This document shows, piece after piece, positions 43,679 through 52,400 of a stretch of DNA of 64,000 bases (positions are counted from its first letter, which is position 1; every line of letters begins with the position of its first letter). Made by a program: the position numbers and the translations under genes. The stretch is from an uncultured Opitutia bacterium (GTDB lineage: Bacteria; Verrucomicrobiota; Verrucomicrobiia; Opitutales; Opitutaceae): assembly GCA_903855985.1 (NCBI GenBank), contig CAIOAO010000103.1, positions 47,967 to 111,966 on the forward strand, in the 5' to 3' direction. Under the pieces are notes generated by a model. It was not told the origin of the DNA, made no database searches, and saw only the letters and a program-made list of their open reading frames with translations.

Positions 43679-44499
43679 AGTCCACCCTCCGCGTCCGCAC
43701 CGTCATCCTCTCCGATGTGCACCTTGGCACGTCCGACTGCAAAATCCGCGAGGTAAACCATTTCCTCCGCCACGTCCGCTGCGACAAGCTCATCCTCAAC
43801 GGCGACATCATCGACGGCTGGCAGCTCCGCCGCGGCGGCCAGTGGACCAAGGCCCATACGCGCTTCATCCGCATCGTCCTCAAAAAAATGGAGAAGCGTG
43901 ACACCGAGGTCATCTACCTCCGCGGCAACCACGACGACATCCTCGCGACGTTCCTGCCGCTCGATTTCGAGAATCTCCGCATCGTCGAGGACTACATCCA
44001 CGAGGGCCCGGCCGGCCGCTACCTCGTGCTGCATGGCGACGTATTCGACACGGTCACCAAGAACTTCGTCTTCCTCGCCCACCTCGGCGACTGGGGCTAC
44101 AGCCTGCTGCTGAAAATCAACCGCGCCTACAGCGCGTGGCGCGCCTGGCGCGGGAAGGAATACTGGTCGCTCAGCAAGGCGATCAAGGCCCGCGTCAAGG
44201 AAGCCGTCAGCCATATCTCAAACTTCGAGGATCACATCGTTCAACTCGCCCGCGAGCGGGGCTGCACCGGGGTCATGTGCGGCCACATCCACACCGCCGC
44301 AGACAAGATGATGGGCGGCATCCACTACCTCAATTCCGGCGACTGGGTCGAATCCCTCACCGCCATTGTCGAGCATCACGACGGCCGCTACGAACTTGTG
44401 GACTTCACGAAATTCCGCCGCGAATTCCCCCTGGACGAACCGGTCGAACTGGAAACCGGCGAGGAAACTCACGTCGAGGCGTCCGAGCTCGAGGTGTAA
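43675..44499 (+). CDS. Metallophosphoesterase of the PlcP/LpxH-like family
   Basis: 274 residues from ATG 43675. The calcineurin-like metal ligands are all present: SDVHLG (D14, H16), NGDIIDGW (D44), RGNHDD (N85, H86), VLHGDVFD and CGHIHTA (near 201-205). The additional pattern LGDWGYSLLLKINRAY, YWSLSKAIKARVKEAV and NSGDWVESLTAIVEHHDG is that of the PlcP group, often annotated as UDP-2,3-diacylglucosamine diphosphatase; PlcP members act as phospholipase C during phosphate starvation. It is last in the cassette. Acting as LpxH in lipid A synthesis is the alternative. Confidence 0.85.
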   Translation: MKSTLRVRTVILSDVHLGTSDCKIREVNHFLRHVRCDKLILNGDIIDGWQLRRGGQWTKAHTRFIRIVLKKMEKRDTEVIYLRGNHDDILATFLPLDFENLRIVEDYIHEGPAGRYLVLHGDVFDTVTKNFVFLAHLGDWGYSLLLKINRAYSAWRAWRGKEYWSLSKAIKARVKEAVSHISNFEDHIVQLARERGCTGVMCGHIHTAADKMMGGIHYLNSGDWVESLTAIVEHHDGRYELVDFTKFRREFPLDEPVELETGEETHVEASELEV

Positions 44500-44509
44500 A
44501 GTGGTTTCA

Positions 44510-44599
44510 AACCGCGAATAGACGCCGCTAGCCGCGAATTCAGATCGGATCACTTCCCGCGCTTTCCGGAGTGGCGTCCGTTCGCGTCCATTCGCGGTT
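44510..44599. repeat. Inverted repeat filling the gap between convergent genes
   Basis: AACCGCGAATAGACGC (44510-44525) and GCGTCCATTCGCGGTT (44584-44599) are inverted copies with one mismatch. The right arm includes the kdtA stop codon. The right-arm unit is also found at 24480-24500. Confidence 0.75.
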
Positions 44600-45890
44600 A
44601 AACACGCCCGAGCTTTCCCAGTTCCTCGCGGATCACCGCCAGCGTCCGCTCGACCGCGCCCTTGTTCTCGCGGTGCCACTGCCCGGCCGCCGCCGCAATT
44701 TCCGCGCGCCGCGCCGCAGCGGGCAGCAGCGCGGTGGCCGTCGCCGCCAGGGCCGCCACGTCCGCCACCTCGATCGCCGCGTGCCGCTCCAGAAGATCGT
44801 GCGCGATCACCCGGAAATTTCCCATGCCGGGGCCCAGCAGGATCGGTTTTTCCAATGCGGCCGCCTCGACCGGGGTCTGCCCTTCCGTGTGCGGCGGCAG
44901 ACTCTTGCCGACAAACACCAGGTCCGCCAGCTGCAGCAGGGCGCGCATCTCGCCGGTCGTGTCGGCCACGGCCACATCCACCTCGCCCGGCGCGGCGCCG
45001 CTCGTGCGGAAATGATAGCGCAACCCGGACCCCGCCAGCAGGGTTTCGATTTCCGGCCGGCGCTCGGCATGGCGCGGGACAATGAGGAGTGAGCCCGCCG
45101 TGCCGCTGGACCGGAGTGACCGCAGCGCCTCGAGCAGCGCCGCCTCCTCCCCCGGCCACGTGGACGAGCCCATCAGCACGAGTCCCGCCGGCAGCCCGAG
45201 TTCGCGGCGCAAACCGCTTTTTCCCTCGGCGCTGAGCAACGGGATGTCCACGTCGAGCTTGATGTTGCCCGTCGTCTGCAGGCGTTCGCGCGGAAAGCCG
45301 AGGGCCACAAACCGTTCCTCGTCCTGCGTCGAGCACGGGAGCAATCGCGTGATCCCGTCCAGGGTGATCCGCGCCGCCGGGGGATATAGCATCAACCGGC
45401 GGTAACTGCGGTCCGACACCCGCGCATTGATGCTCAGCACCGGCACCCCGCGCGCCGCCGCCTGGTGGATGTGCTCCGGCCAGCGTTCACCTTCCGTCAG
45501 GATCACCAGATCGGGCGCGATCCGCTGCCAGGCGCGCCGCGAGAACAGCCACCAGTCGAGCGGGAAGTAACCGATGCCGACGGTGAATTTTTTATAACGC
45601 TCCTGCGCCAGTTTGAAGCCGGTGCTCGTCGTGGTGGTCAGGTAGATCTCCACCTTCCCATCCGCCGTCAGCCCCTCCAGCATCGGCGCGATCGCCAGCA
45701 TCTCGCCGACGCTTACCGCCTGCAGCCAGATCCGCCGGACCCCCGCGCGCTTCGCCGGCAGGCCGGGATGCGCGCCAAACCGGTGGGTAAAATGCCCGCC
45801 GTAGCCGCCGCGCCGCCGCATGCGCCGCAGATAGGCCGGGGAAGAGACCAGAAGCACCGGAAGAAAGAGGAAGCGATAAAGCCAGAGCAT
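44598..45890 (-). CDS. waaA: 3-deoxy-D-manno-octulosonic acid transferase
   Basis: 430 residues. It attaches Kdo to lipid A precursor at the inner membrane. The N-terminal membrane anchor (residues 1-20) is followed by IWLQAVSVGEM with the catalytic Glu, YLTTTTSTGFKLA, PLDWWLF, ILTEGERWPE, and NARVSDRSYRR; the C-terminal donor domain has GNIKLDVDIP, GSSTWPGEE, LLIVPRHAERR, VGKSLPPHTEGQTPVEAA and GPGMGNF. This supports an LPS-containing outer membrane. Confidence 0.95.
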   Translation of the reverse strand: MLWLYRFLFLPVLLVSSPAYLRRMRRRGGYGGHFTHRFGAHPGLPAKRAGVRRIWLQAVSVGEMLAIAPMLEGLTADGKVEIYLTTTTSTGFKLAQERYKKFTVGIGYFPLDWWLFSRRAWQRIAPDLVILTEGERWPEHIHQAAARGVPVLSINARVSDRSYRRLMLYPPAARITLDGITRLLPCSTQDEERFVALGFPRERLQTTGNIKLDVDIPLLSAEGKSGLRRELGLPAGLVLMGSSTWPGEEAALLEALRSLRSSGTAGSLLIVPRHAERRPEIETLLAGSGLRYHFRTSGAAPGEVDVAVADTTGEMRALLQLADLVFVGKSLPPHTEGQTPVEAAALEKPILLGPGMGNFRVIAHDLLERHAAIEVADVAALAATATALLPAAARRAEIAAAAGQWHRENKGAVERTLAVIREELGKLGRV

Positions 45891-46102
45891 CGAAAAGGGG
45901 ATCAGGACGATCCCGGCCAGTTCAAATCGCCCCCGGCGATTTGCCGAGACATTTGTGTCGCCTGCGCGGGGCGGATTTTCTCGCCCGGTTCACTTCCCGC
46001 GCGCCAGCATCTTTGCCAGTGAACAATCGCGCCCCCGGCGCAGCAGCGTCATCGCCACTGCAGGACGACGGGAGATCGCGGTCTGTGCGGTGACGATCCC
46101 GG

Positions 46103-47425
46103 TCAGACCTGGCTGAACACCAGCGACGCGTTCGTGCCGCCGAACCCGAAGCTGTTCGCCAGCGCGGCGCGCACCGGCTTCCGCACCGCCGTGTTGGGCG
46201 TGAAGTTCAGCCCCGTCGCCGCACACTCGGGATCCAGGTTCGTCAGGTTGATCGTCGGCGGCACGATGCCGTCACGGATCGCCAGCACCGCGGCAAACGC
46301 GCCCATCGCGCCCGCGCCGCCGAGCAGGTGGCCGATCATGGATTTCACGCCGCTCACGTGCAGGTTCGCCTTGTTGTCGGCGAACACCGTCGCGATCGCC
46401 GCGGCTTCCTCGCCGTCGCCGCCCGGGGTCGAGGTCGCGTGGGCTGAGACATAGTCGATCTCCGTCGGCGCGAGGCCGGCGCGCTTCAACGCGAGCCGCA
46501 TCGCGCGGGCCGAGCCCTCGGCGCCAGGGGCGAGCGAGGACAGGTGGTAGGCATCCGCCGTCGCGCCATAGCCGCGCAGCTCGGCGTAGATCTTCGCGCC
46601 GCGCTTCACGGCCTGGCCGTATTCCTCGAGCACAAAAACCGCGCTGCCCTCCGACAGCACAAAGCCGTCGCGGTCCTTCTCGTACGGCCGCGAGGCCTGC
46701 TCCGGCGCGTCGTTGCGCGTCGAGAGCGCGCGCATCTGCGCGAACGCGCCGATGCCCAGCGGCGTCACCGTCGATTCGGCGCCGCCCGCGATCATCACGT
46801 CGGCATCGCCGCGCACGATCGCCGCCGCCGCCTCGCCCAGTGCGTGGCCGCTCGTGGCGCACGCCGAGGCGACGCTCATGTTCGGCCCGCGGCAGTCGAG
46901 CAGCAGGCTCACCTGGCCCGCCAGGAGGTTGGGGGCGATCTGGATGATGAAGAACGGGGAGATTTTCCGGAAGCCGCCGGCCTTCCAGGTGTCGTGCATC
47001 GCCTCCATCTCCGGCAGGCCGCCGAGGCCGACGCCGAGGTTCACGCCCATCCGCTCGGGATCGAGCGTGGCCCGGTGCGCATCGAGTCCGGAGTCGGCGT
47101 ATGCCTCGACCGCGGCCGCCGCGCCGAGATGCGTGAAGCGGCCGAATTTCTTCACATCCTTCGGCGTGATCGCCTGCGTCATCGGGTCGGAGCCGGGGCC
47201 GCGCGGGTGCAGCGGCGCCGGCAACGGCCGCGCGGGATCGAAGTTCTTCACCTCGCCCGCGATGTGCGCGGTGCAGCCGGTGGGATCAAAGCGCGTGATC
47301 CGCGCGATGCCGCTGCGGCCGGCGATGAGCGCGGCCCAGGTTTCGGGGGCGGTGTTGCCGCAGGGAGTGACGGCGCCGATACCGGTGATGACCACGCGGC
47401 GGGCGGGAGTGGAGGCAGGATTCAT
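46103..47425 (-). CDS. fabF: Beta-ketoacyl-ACP synthase II
   Basis: 440 residues, slightly longer than typical FabF (about 412) because of an insert near residues 60-80. VVITGIGAVTPCG opens the protein; the nucleophile is Cys189 in SVASACATSGHAL; the catalytic His pair lies in SAHATSTPGGD and VKSMIGHLLGGAG; NSFGFGGTNASLVF closes it. It elongates acyl-ACP in fatty-acid synthesis. It starts within the last 4 bp of the upstream tetR gene, so it is probably under that regulator's control. Confidence 0.94.
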   Translation of the reverse strand: MNPASTPARRVVITGIGAVTPCGNTAPETWAALIAGRSGIARITRFDPTGCTAHIAGEVKNFDPARPLPAPLHPRGPGSDPMTQAITPKDVKKFGRFTHLGAAAAVEAYADSGLDAHRATLDPERMGVNLGVGLGGLPEMEAMHDTWKAGGFRKISPFFIIQIAPNLLAGQVSLLLDCRGPNMSVASACATSGHALGEAAAAIVRGDADVMIAGGAESTVTPLGIGAFAQMRALSTRNDAPEQASRPYEKDRDGFVLSEGSAVFVLEEYGQAVKRGAKIYAELRGYGATADAYHLSSLAPGAEGSARAMRLALKRAGLAPTEIDYVSAHATSTPGGDGEEAAAIATVFADNKANLHVSGVKSMIGHLLGGAGAMGAFAAVLAIRDGIVPPTINLTNLDPECAATGLNFTPNTAVRKPVRAALANSFGFGGTNASLVFSQV

Positions 47426-48012
47426 GGGACGGAAGCGAAGGTTTTGCGGAGCATGCGCCGGGAAGACGACAGGAGCGCATCGCTGCGCGCCGGGTCGTCC
47501 GTGGCCCGGGCAAAAATCAGGGCGCCGACGAGCGAACTCATCAGGTGGGTGACGCGGTCGCGGTTTTCGCCGGGATCGCGCGCGAGGCGCAGCGCCTCAC
47601 ACAGCCGGTCAATGTGCCGCACAAAGCCCCGCGCATAATCCCCGCGCGCCGGGCCGCTGAGCCGCGCCATGTCGGCGCCGACCGCGACCACGAGGCAGCC
47701 CGAGCCGCGATTGTCGCGGTGATGGGTGGAAAGATAACTGTCGATCAGGAGGCGGGCGCGCCGGGCCGCCGTGGGCTGGGTCGCGATGCGGTCCAGGTTC
47801 ACCACCGCCTCGTCAAACGCCTCGGCGCAGGCCTCCGCGACCAGCTCGGTCTTGTCCCGGAAATGCGCATAAAACCCGCCATGCGTCAGCCCCGCCCGCC
47901 GCATGACCTCGTCCACCCCGACGCCCTCCACCCCGCGTTCACGAAACGCCGCGCTCGCCGCCGCGACGATGCGGCGACGCGTAGCATGCTTGTGGGAGGG
48001 GGGATAACGCAT
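47422..48012 (-). CDS. TetR-family transcriptional regulator
   Basis: 196 residues. The N-terminal helix-turn-helix reads RRRIVAAASAAFRERGVEGVGVDEVMRRAGLTHGGFYAHF, with DKTELVAEA following, which fits the TetR group with THGGFYxHFxxK. The ligand-binding half is helical and contains SGCLVVAVGAD and LMSSLVGALIFARA. It is coupled to fabF by a 4-bp overlap. A palindrome 14 bp upstream of its start is a likely operator, suggesting autoregulation of the tetR-fabF pair. Confidence 0.92.
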   Translation of the reverse strand: MRYPPSHKHATRRRIVAAASAAFRERGVEGVGVDEVMRRAGLTHGGFYAHFRDKTELVAEACAEAFDEAVVNLDRIATQPTAARRARLLIDSYLSTHHRDNRGSGCLVVAVGADMARLSGPARGDYARGFVRHIDRLCEALRLARDPGENRDRVTHLMSSLVGALIFARATDDPARSDALLSSSRRMLRKTFASVP

Positions 48013-48025
48013 CGGAGGCGGTTAA

Positions 48026-48039
48026 ATGACGAGCGTCAT
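48026..48039. promoter_or_regulatory. Candidate TetR operator
   Basis: ATGACGAGCGTCAT has 6-bp perfect arms (ATGACG/CGTCAT) around AG and lies 14-27 bp upstream of the tetR start codon. Placement and symmetry fit an autoregulatory TetR site. Confidence 0.6.
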
Positions 48040-48298
48040 ACCAAATGGCAAGCCCTAGTCTTTACTGAGGCCAGCCAGCGCAAAATTCCAGGCCGTCCAG
48101 CCACTCACGCCACTTTCTTATATGTCCTAAACTATTTGTCCTATGTGCCTTATAAGACCCATAGGTCCTATGGACCACCACTATCCACAGCCCCGATCTC
48201 ACCCGCGCCGCTGGATTTCCCCACTCCCAAGCCCTCCACCAAGCCGACCTTTCTTTGACTTTGCCGGCCCCGCTCGTTTTGCTCGCCGCCCTTTGAAA
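48040..48298. other. Intergenic region tetR-HIT with GTCCTA tandem units
   Basis: 259 bp without a supported gene. Between about 48117 and 48177 three GTCCTA copies (in TATGTCCTAAAC, TTTGTCCTATGT and ATAGGTCCTATGG) and TATAAGACCCATAGG form a low-GC quasi-tandem/palindromic cluster unlike its surroundings. Confidence 0.5.
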
Positions 48299-48817
48299 AT
48301 GCAGCAGCTGCACGCCTATTGGCGCATGGACTACATTCAGGCGCCGCGTTATCCCGCTGCGCTCAAGCGCCCGTTCACCGAGTTACCGGCCATGGGTGAT
48401 GACCGGGCCGCGCTCATCGTTTACCGGAGCCGCCTGTCCTACCTCGTCCTCAACCGCTATCCCTACAACCCGGGTCATCTGCTCGCGGTCCCGTTTCGGG
48501 AGGTGTCCGATCTGGATCAGCTCACCCCGGCCGGCCGCGCCGACCTGATGGAGACGATGACCTTCGCCAAGCGCCTGCTCGGCGCCACGCTCAAGCCCGA
48601 CGGCTTTAACCTCGGCTTCAATCTCGGCTCCGCCGCCGGCGGCAGCATCGCCCACCTCCACGGCCACATCGTTCCGCGCTGGAACGGCGACAACAATTTC
48701 ATGCCCGTGCTCGGCCAGACCCGCGTCCTCCCCGAATCCCTCGAGCGCGCCTGGGAAAAACTCTCCGCCGCCGCCGCAAAATTAAGTAAGAAGGCAAAAG
48801 GTAGAATGAAGAAGTAA
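48299..48817 (+). CDS. HIT-family nucleotide hydrolase/transferase
   Basis: 172 residues from ATG 48299. MDYIQAPR and NRYPYNPGHLLAVP are typical of HIT proteins of the Ap4A phosphorylase-like group, and the catalytic triad is in IAHLHGHIVPRWNGDNNFMP (HxHxHxx). It acts on a dinucleoside polyphosphate or nucleotide conjugate. The last about 14 residues (KLSKKAKGRMKK end) are encoded by one arm of a short inverted repeat, so the natural C-terminus was probably at AAA before residue 160. Confidence 0.88.
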   Translation: MQQLHAYWRMDYIQAPRYPAALKRPFTELPAMGDDRAALIVYRSRLSYLVLNRYPYNPGHLLAVPFREVSDLDQLTPAGRADLMETMTFAKRLLGATLKPDGFNLGFNLGSAAGGSIAHLHGHIVPRWNGDNNFMPVLGQTRVLPESLERAWEKLSAAAAKLSKKAKGRMKK

Positions 48818-48876
48818 CAACGGCACCTCACTTCGATTCGAACATTTCTTAATTCTTAACTCTTCCTTCTTAATTT
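48778..48876. repeat. Inverted repeat spanning the HIT 3' end and phoH leader
   Basis: The left arm (48778-48817: AAATTAAGTAAGAAGG then GAATGAAGAAGTAA) encodes the HIT C-terminal tail and stop. The right arm (48846-48876) has TTCTTAATTCTTAACTC followed by CCTTCTTAATTT, an inverted match to the left. A related CTTCCTTCTTA run lies before the gene at 4755. Confidence 0.7.
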
Positions 48877-48881
48877 CCGCA

Positions 48882-49892
48882 TTGTCCGCCAAGACCCTCC
48901 ATTTCCCCAGTCCCCGCCACCTGTCCGCGCTCTATGCCGGTCGCGAGGAAAACCTCGCCCACGCCGAGCGCACCCTCGGCGTTAAGCTGATCACGCGGGA
49001 GGGCTGGCTGAAGATCGAGCCCGCCCACGGCGTGTCCGCCACCGAGGCCGCCGGCCCCATCGCCCGCACCGAGGCCCTGTTCAACTTCCTCAACGAGGCC
49101 CGCGGCCAGGGCATGACCATCCGCACGCCCGACTTCCACCGCATCGCCGACGGGTTCGCCCGCGGCGAGGGCGAGCAGATGCGCGCCCTCATCGACGAGC
49201 CGCTGGTCATCGCCACCAACCGCAAGAGCATCGTCCCGAAAACCCTCGGCCAGAAACTCTACCTCCAGTCGATGCTCGCCCACCCGGTCGTCTTCGGCAT
49301 CGGCCCCGCCGGCACCGGCAAGACTTATCTCGCCATGGCCGCCGCCGTCTCCGCCCTCCTGCGCAACGAGGTCGAGCGCATCATCCTCACCCGCCCCGCC
49401 GTCGAGGCCGGCGAAACCCTCGGTTTCCTCCCCGGCGACCTGCGCGAAAAAATCCTCCCCTACCTCCGTCCGCTCTACGACGCGCTCGGCGACATGCTCG
49501 ACCCCGAGGACACCGCCCGGCTCACCGAAAAGGGCGTCATCGAGATCGCCCCGCTCGCCTACATGCGCGGCCGCACCCTCTCCCATTCGTTCATCATCCT
49601 CGACGAGGCCCAGAACGCCACCGCCGAGCAGATGATGATGTTCCTCACCCGTCTCGGCGAGGACTCGCGCATGGTCGTGACCGGCGACATCACGCAGATT
49701 GACCTCCCGCGCTCCAAGGCCAGCGGCCTCCTCGAGGTCCGCCACATCCTCACCGACATCCCCGGCATCGACTTCCACACTTTCAGCGGCGCCGACGTCG
49801 TCCGCCACCCGCTCGTCCAGAAGATCATTGAGGCCTACGACCAGTACCGGAACCCGATGAACCCGGACACCGGCACCCCCGGCAAATCCTGA
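48882..49892 (+). CDS. PhoH-like ATPase
   Basis: 336 residues starting at TTG 48882 (no in-frame ATG before conserved sequence). The N-terminal KH-like part is followed by [16 protein letters not shown] (Walker A near 142-149), [30 protein letters not shown], the Walker [12 protein letters not shown] and [12 protein letters not shown]. The protein is an RNA-associated ATPase found next to ybeY in many bacteria. Here phoH, an HD protein and ybeY occur in order, the usual cluster. Despite the name there is no sign of phosphate control. Confidence 0.94.
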   Translation: MSAKTLHFPSPRHLSALYAGREENLAHAERTLGVKLITREGWLKIEPAHGVSATEAAGPIARTEALFNFLNEARGQGMTIRTPDFHRIADGFARGEGEQMRALIDEPLVIATNRKSIVPKTLGQKLYLQSMLAHPVVFGIGPAGTGKTYLAMAAAVSALLRNEVERIILTRPAVEAGETLGFLPGDLREKILPYLRPLYDALGDMLDPEDTARLTEKGVIEIAPLAYMRGRTLSHSFIILDEAQNATAEQMMMFLTRLGEDSRMVVTGDITQIDLPRSKASGLLEVRHILTDIPGIDFHTFSGADVVRHPLVQKIIEAYDQYRNPMNPDTGTPGKS

Positions 49893-49917
49893 TCCACCCG
49901 ACTCGTCACTTTCACCC

Positions 49918-52281
49918 ATGTCCGTCCGCAACCAACTCAAGCTTCTCGTCGGCGGCCTCAGCGCGCGCCGCGCCGGTCGCCCCGCGACGGCCCACTCCGC
50001 GACCCGGGAGTTCTTCGACCGCAGCCCTCTGGTCGCGATGCTCATCTTCGTCGCCACGGTCACCGCCATCGTGCTCATCAGCTCAGCCGGGCTCACCACC
50101 CTTAACGTCCCCGTCCTGCCCAACCAGATCGCCACCGTCCGGGTCGTCGCGGTGACGCCGTTCACCTACCAGAGTCTCGAGCAGACCACCGCCGCGGGCG
50201 AACAGGTCGTCAACCGCCTGCCGCCGGTTTACCGGCTCGACCTGGAGCCGTCCCGCCGCTTCGACGCCGATGCCCGGGCCCTGCTCGTGCAGTTGGAGGG
50301 CTTCGAACGCACCCATCCGGCCAACGCCCTCCTCCTCAATAATCCCCGGGCCGAATTTGCCACGCTGGTGGAGGCGTTCAATGCCCGGGGATCCTATCAC
50401 GCCAACGCGGAGGACGTCGCCGCCGTGCTCGCCGCCGGTGACGCCAAGGCGCGCGCCGCCCTTTTCGACACCGGCCTCGCCGCCCTTCGCGACATCGCCG
50501 CCGAAGGCGTGCATGACGACAATCTCGGCGGCTACGCCCCCGGCAATGTCACCGTTTTCCAAGTCGTGCGCCCGACCGGTGAGATCGCGCTCCGACCCGT
50601 TCAATCAATGGAGCAGGCCATGACCTTTCTGCGCGTCAGCCTGGCCGTCGAGGGCGTGCCGCGCCCGACCGCGCTGGCGCTCTTCCGCTTCTTTCGCGCC
50701 GGCCTGACGGCCAACCTGGCCTTCGACCGTGACGCCACCCAGGCCCGCGAAACCGAAGCCCGCCGCCAGGTGAAACCCGTGCTCGTCAGCGTCGCCCGCG
50801 GCCAGACCATCATCGAGCCCGGCGAACGCGTCTCGCCCGGGCAGTTCGAGATGCTCATGGCCTACCGCCGCTTCCTGCGCGAGCACACCGACACCGCGTT
50901 TGACGAGGGTCTCACCCTCTTCGGCCGCATCCTGCTCGTGCTCGCGATGGTCATCGCCAGCGTCCTCTACATCCGGCTCGAGGACGCCGAAACCCTCCAG
51001 CGCAACGGCCGGCTCGGCCTCCTCGCGCTCGTCACGATCTTCAACCTCGCGCTCGTGCGGCTGGTCTACTCCATCGGCGGGCTCGATTTCTTCATCCACG
51101 ACGGCTCCTGGGCCTCGACCCTGCCGTACGTCGCCCCCACCGCCCTCGCCCCGCTCATCGTCGCCATCCTGATTGACGCCGGCTCCGCCATCTTCATGGC
51201 GCTGCTCATCTCGATCTTCACCGGTGTCATCTACGGCAACCGGCTCGACCTCGTGGTGCTCACCTTCCTCGCGTCGCTCGTCGCCATCTTCGGCTGCCGC
51301 GTCGTGCACAAGCGCGGGCGCGTCGTCCGCGCCGCCGCCGCCGGCGGGCTCACGCTCGCCCTCTTCGCCCTGCCGATCGGTTTCGCGGACCAGGTGCCGT
51401 TCGCCACACTCGCCCGCCAGATGACCGCCGCCGTCGCCACCGGCCTGCTCACCGGCATGGCCGTCGTCGGCGTGCTGCCCGTGCTGGAGTCGCTGTTCAA
51501 GCGCACCACCGACATCACCCTGCTCGAGCTCACCGACTACAACCACCCGCTGCTCCGCCAGCAGCAGCTCGAGGCGCCCGGCACCTACCACCACTCGCTC
51601 GTCGTGGCCCAGCTCGCCGAGAACGCCGCCAACGCCATCGGCGCCAACCCGCTGCTCGCCCGCGTCTGCGCGCTGTTCCACGACATCGGCAAGACGCCCC
51701 ACGCCGGCTATTTCACCGAGAACCAGCGCGAAAGCGTCAACCCGCACGACGGCCTCACCCCGATGGCCTCCGCACAGATCATCAAGGCGCACGTGACCGA
51801 CGGGGTGGAACTTGCCAACCGGCACCGCCTGCCCCGCGCCGCGATTGATGTCATCCAGCAGCACCACGGCACCACCCTCGTGCGCTCGTTTTACCTGCGC
51901 GCCGTCGAGCAGTCCCGCGTACCGTTCCCGGTCAAGAACCTGCCGCATCCGATCCCGCTGCTCGCGCCTCCGGTCGAGGCGGCCTACCGCTACGACGGCC
52001 CGAAACCGCAGTTCAAGGAGAGCGCCATCATCTCGCTCGCCGACGGCGTCGAGGCCGCCACGCGCTCGCTCCGCTCCGTCAGCGCCGGCCAGCTCGTCCC
52101 GCTGATCGACCGCATCGTCGGCGACCGCATCGCCGACGGCCAGCTCGACGAGGCCCCGCTCACCTTTGAGGAACTGAACAAAGTGAAGAACAGCTTCCAG
52201 TTCACGCTGCTCAACATGCTCCACGCCCGCGTCGCCTACCCCGCCGGGGAGCAGACGCCCACGACCGAAGCCAAGGCCTAG
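49918..52281 (+). CDS. 7TM-HD domain phosphohydrolase (PgpH-like)
   Basis: 787 residues. One N-terminal membrane segment (about 38-58) precedes an extracytoplasmic 7TMR-HDED-type domain (about 65-320), then seven membrane segments (about 335-525), then an HD domain with TYHHSLVVAQLAENAA and the metal-binding CALFHDIGKTPH near residues 580-590, and later DVIQQHHGT. PgpH of Listeria hydrolyses cyclic di-AMP, and this protein has the same architecture. No cyclase for c-di-AMP is in the window. It lies 25 bp after phoH and 119 bp before ybeY. Confidence 0.9.
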   Translation: MSVRNQLKLLVGGLSARRAGRPATAHSATREFFDRSPLVAMLIFVATVTAIVLISSAGLTTLNVPVLPNQIATVRVVAVTPFTYQSLEQTTAAGEQVVNRLPPVYRLDLEPSRRFDADARALLVQLEGFERTHPANALLLNNPRAEFATLVEAFNARGSYHANAEDVAAVLAAGDAKARAALFDTGLAALRDIAAEGVHDDNLGGYAPGNVTVFQVVRPTGEIALRPVQSMEQAMTFLRVSLAVEGVPRPTALALFRFFRAGLTANLAFDRDATQARETEARRQVKPVLVSVARGQTIIEPGERVSPGQFEMLMAYRRFLREHTDTAFDEGLTLFGRILLVLAMVIASVLYIRLEDAETLQRNGRLGLLALVTIFNLALVRLVYSIGGLDFFIHDGSWASTLPYVAPTALAPLIVAILIDAGSAIFMALLISIFTGVIYGNRLDLVVLTFLASLVAIFGCRVVHKRGRVVRAAAAGGLTLALFALPIGFADQVPFATLARQMTAAVATGLLTGMAVVGVLPVLESLFKRTTDITLLELTDYNHPLLRQQQLEAPGTYHHSLVVAQLAENAANAIGANPLLARVCALFHDIGKTPHAGYFTENQRESVNPHDGLTPMASAQIIKAHVTDGVELANRHRLPRAAIDVIQQHHGTTLVRSFYLRAVEQSRVPFPVKNLPHPIPLLAPPVEAAYRYDGPKPQFKESAIISLADGVEAATRSLRSVSAGQLVPLIDRIVGDRIADGQLDEAPLTFEELNKVKNSFQFTLLNMLHARVAYPAGEQTPTTEAKA

Positions 52282-52294
52282 GCCCGGTTGATGT

Positions 52295-52385
52295 GGCCCG
52301 CGAAACACGCGAATGAACGCGAATTCCGAAACGGTCACTCCGACGTCTTCTGCTGTTTCGCGTCATTTCGCGTGATTCGCGGGCC
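52295..52385. repeat. Inverted-repeat element with 29-bp arms
   Basis: The arms 52295-52323 (starting GGCCCGCGAAACACGCGAA) and 52357-52385 (ending CGTGATTCGCGGGCC) are inverted copies with 25 of 29 matches. Each arm is itself built of CGCGAAn units. It fills the gap between the HD gene and ybeY. Confidence 0.85.
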
Positions 52386-52400
52386 AAATATCCGCTTTCA

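Noticed and set aside
50605..52338. 577-residue minus-strand frame opposite the HD-domain gene
   Set aside because: Gly/Asp/Glu-rich shadow; no recognisable motif.
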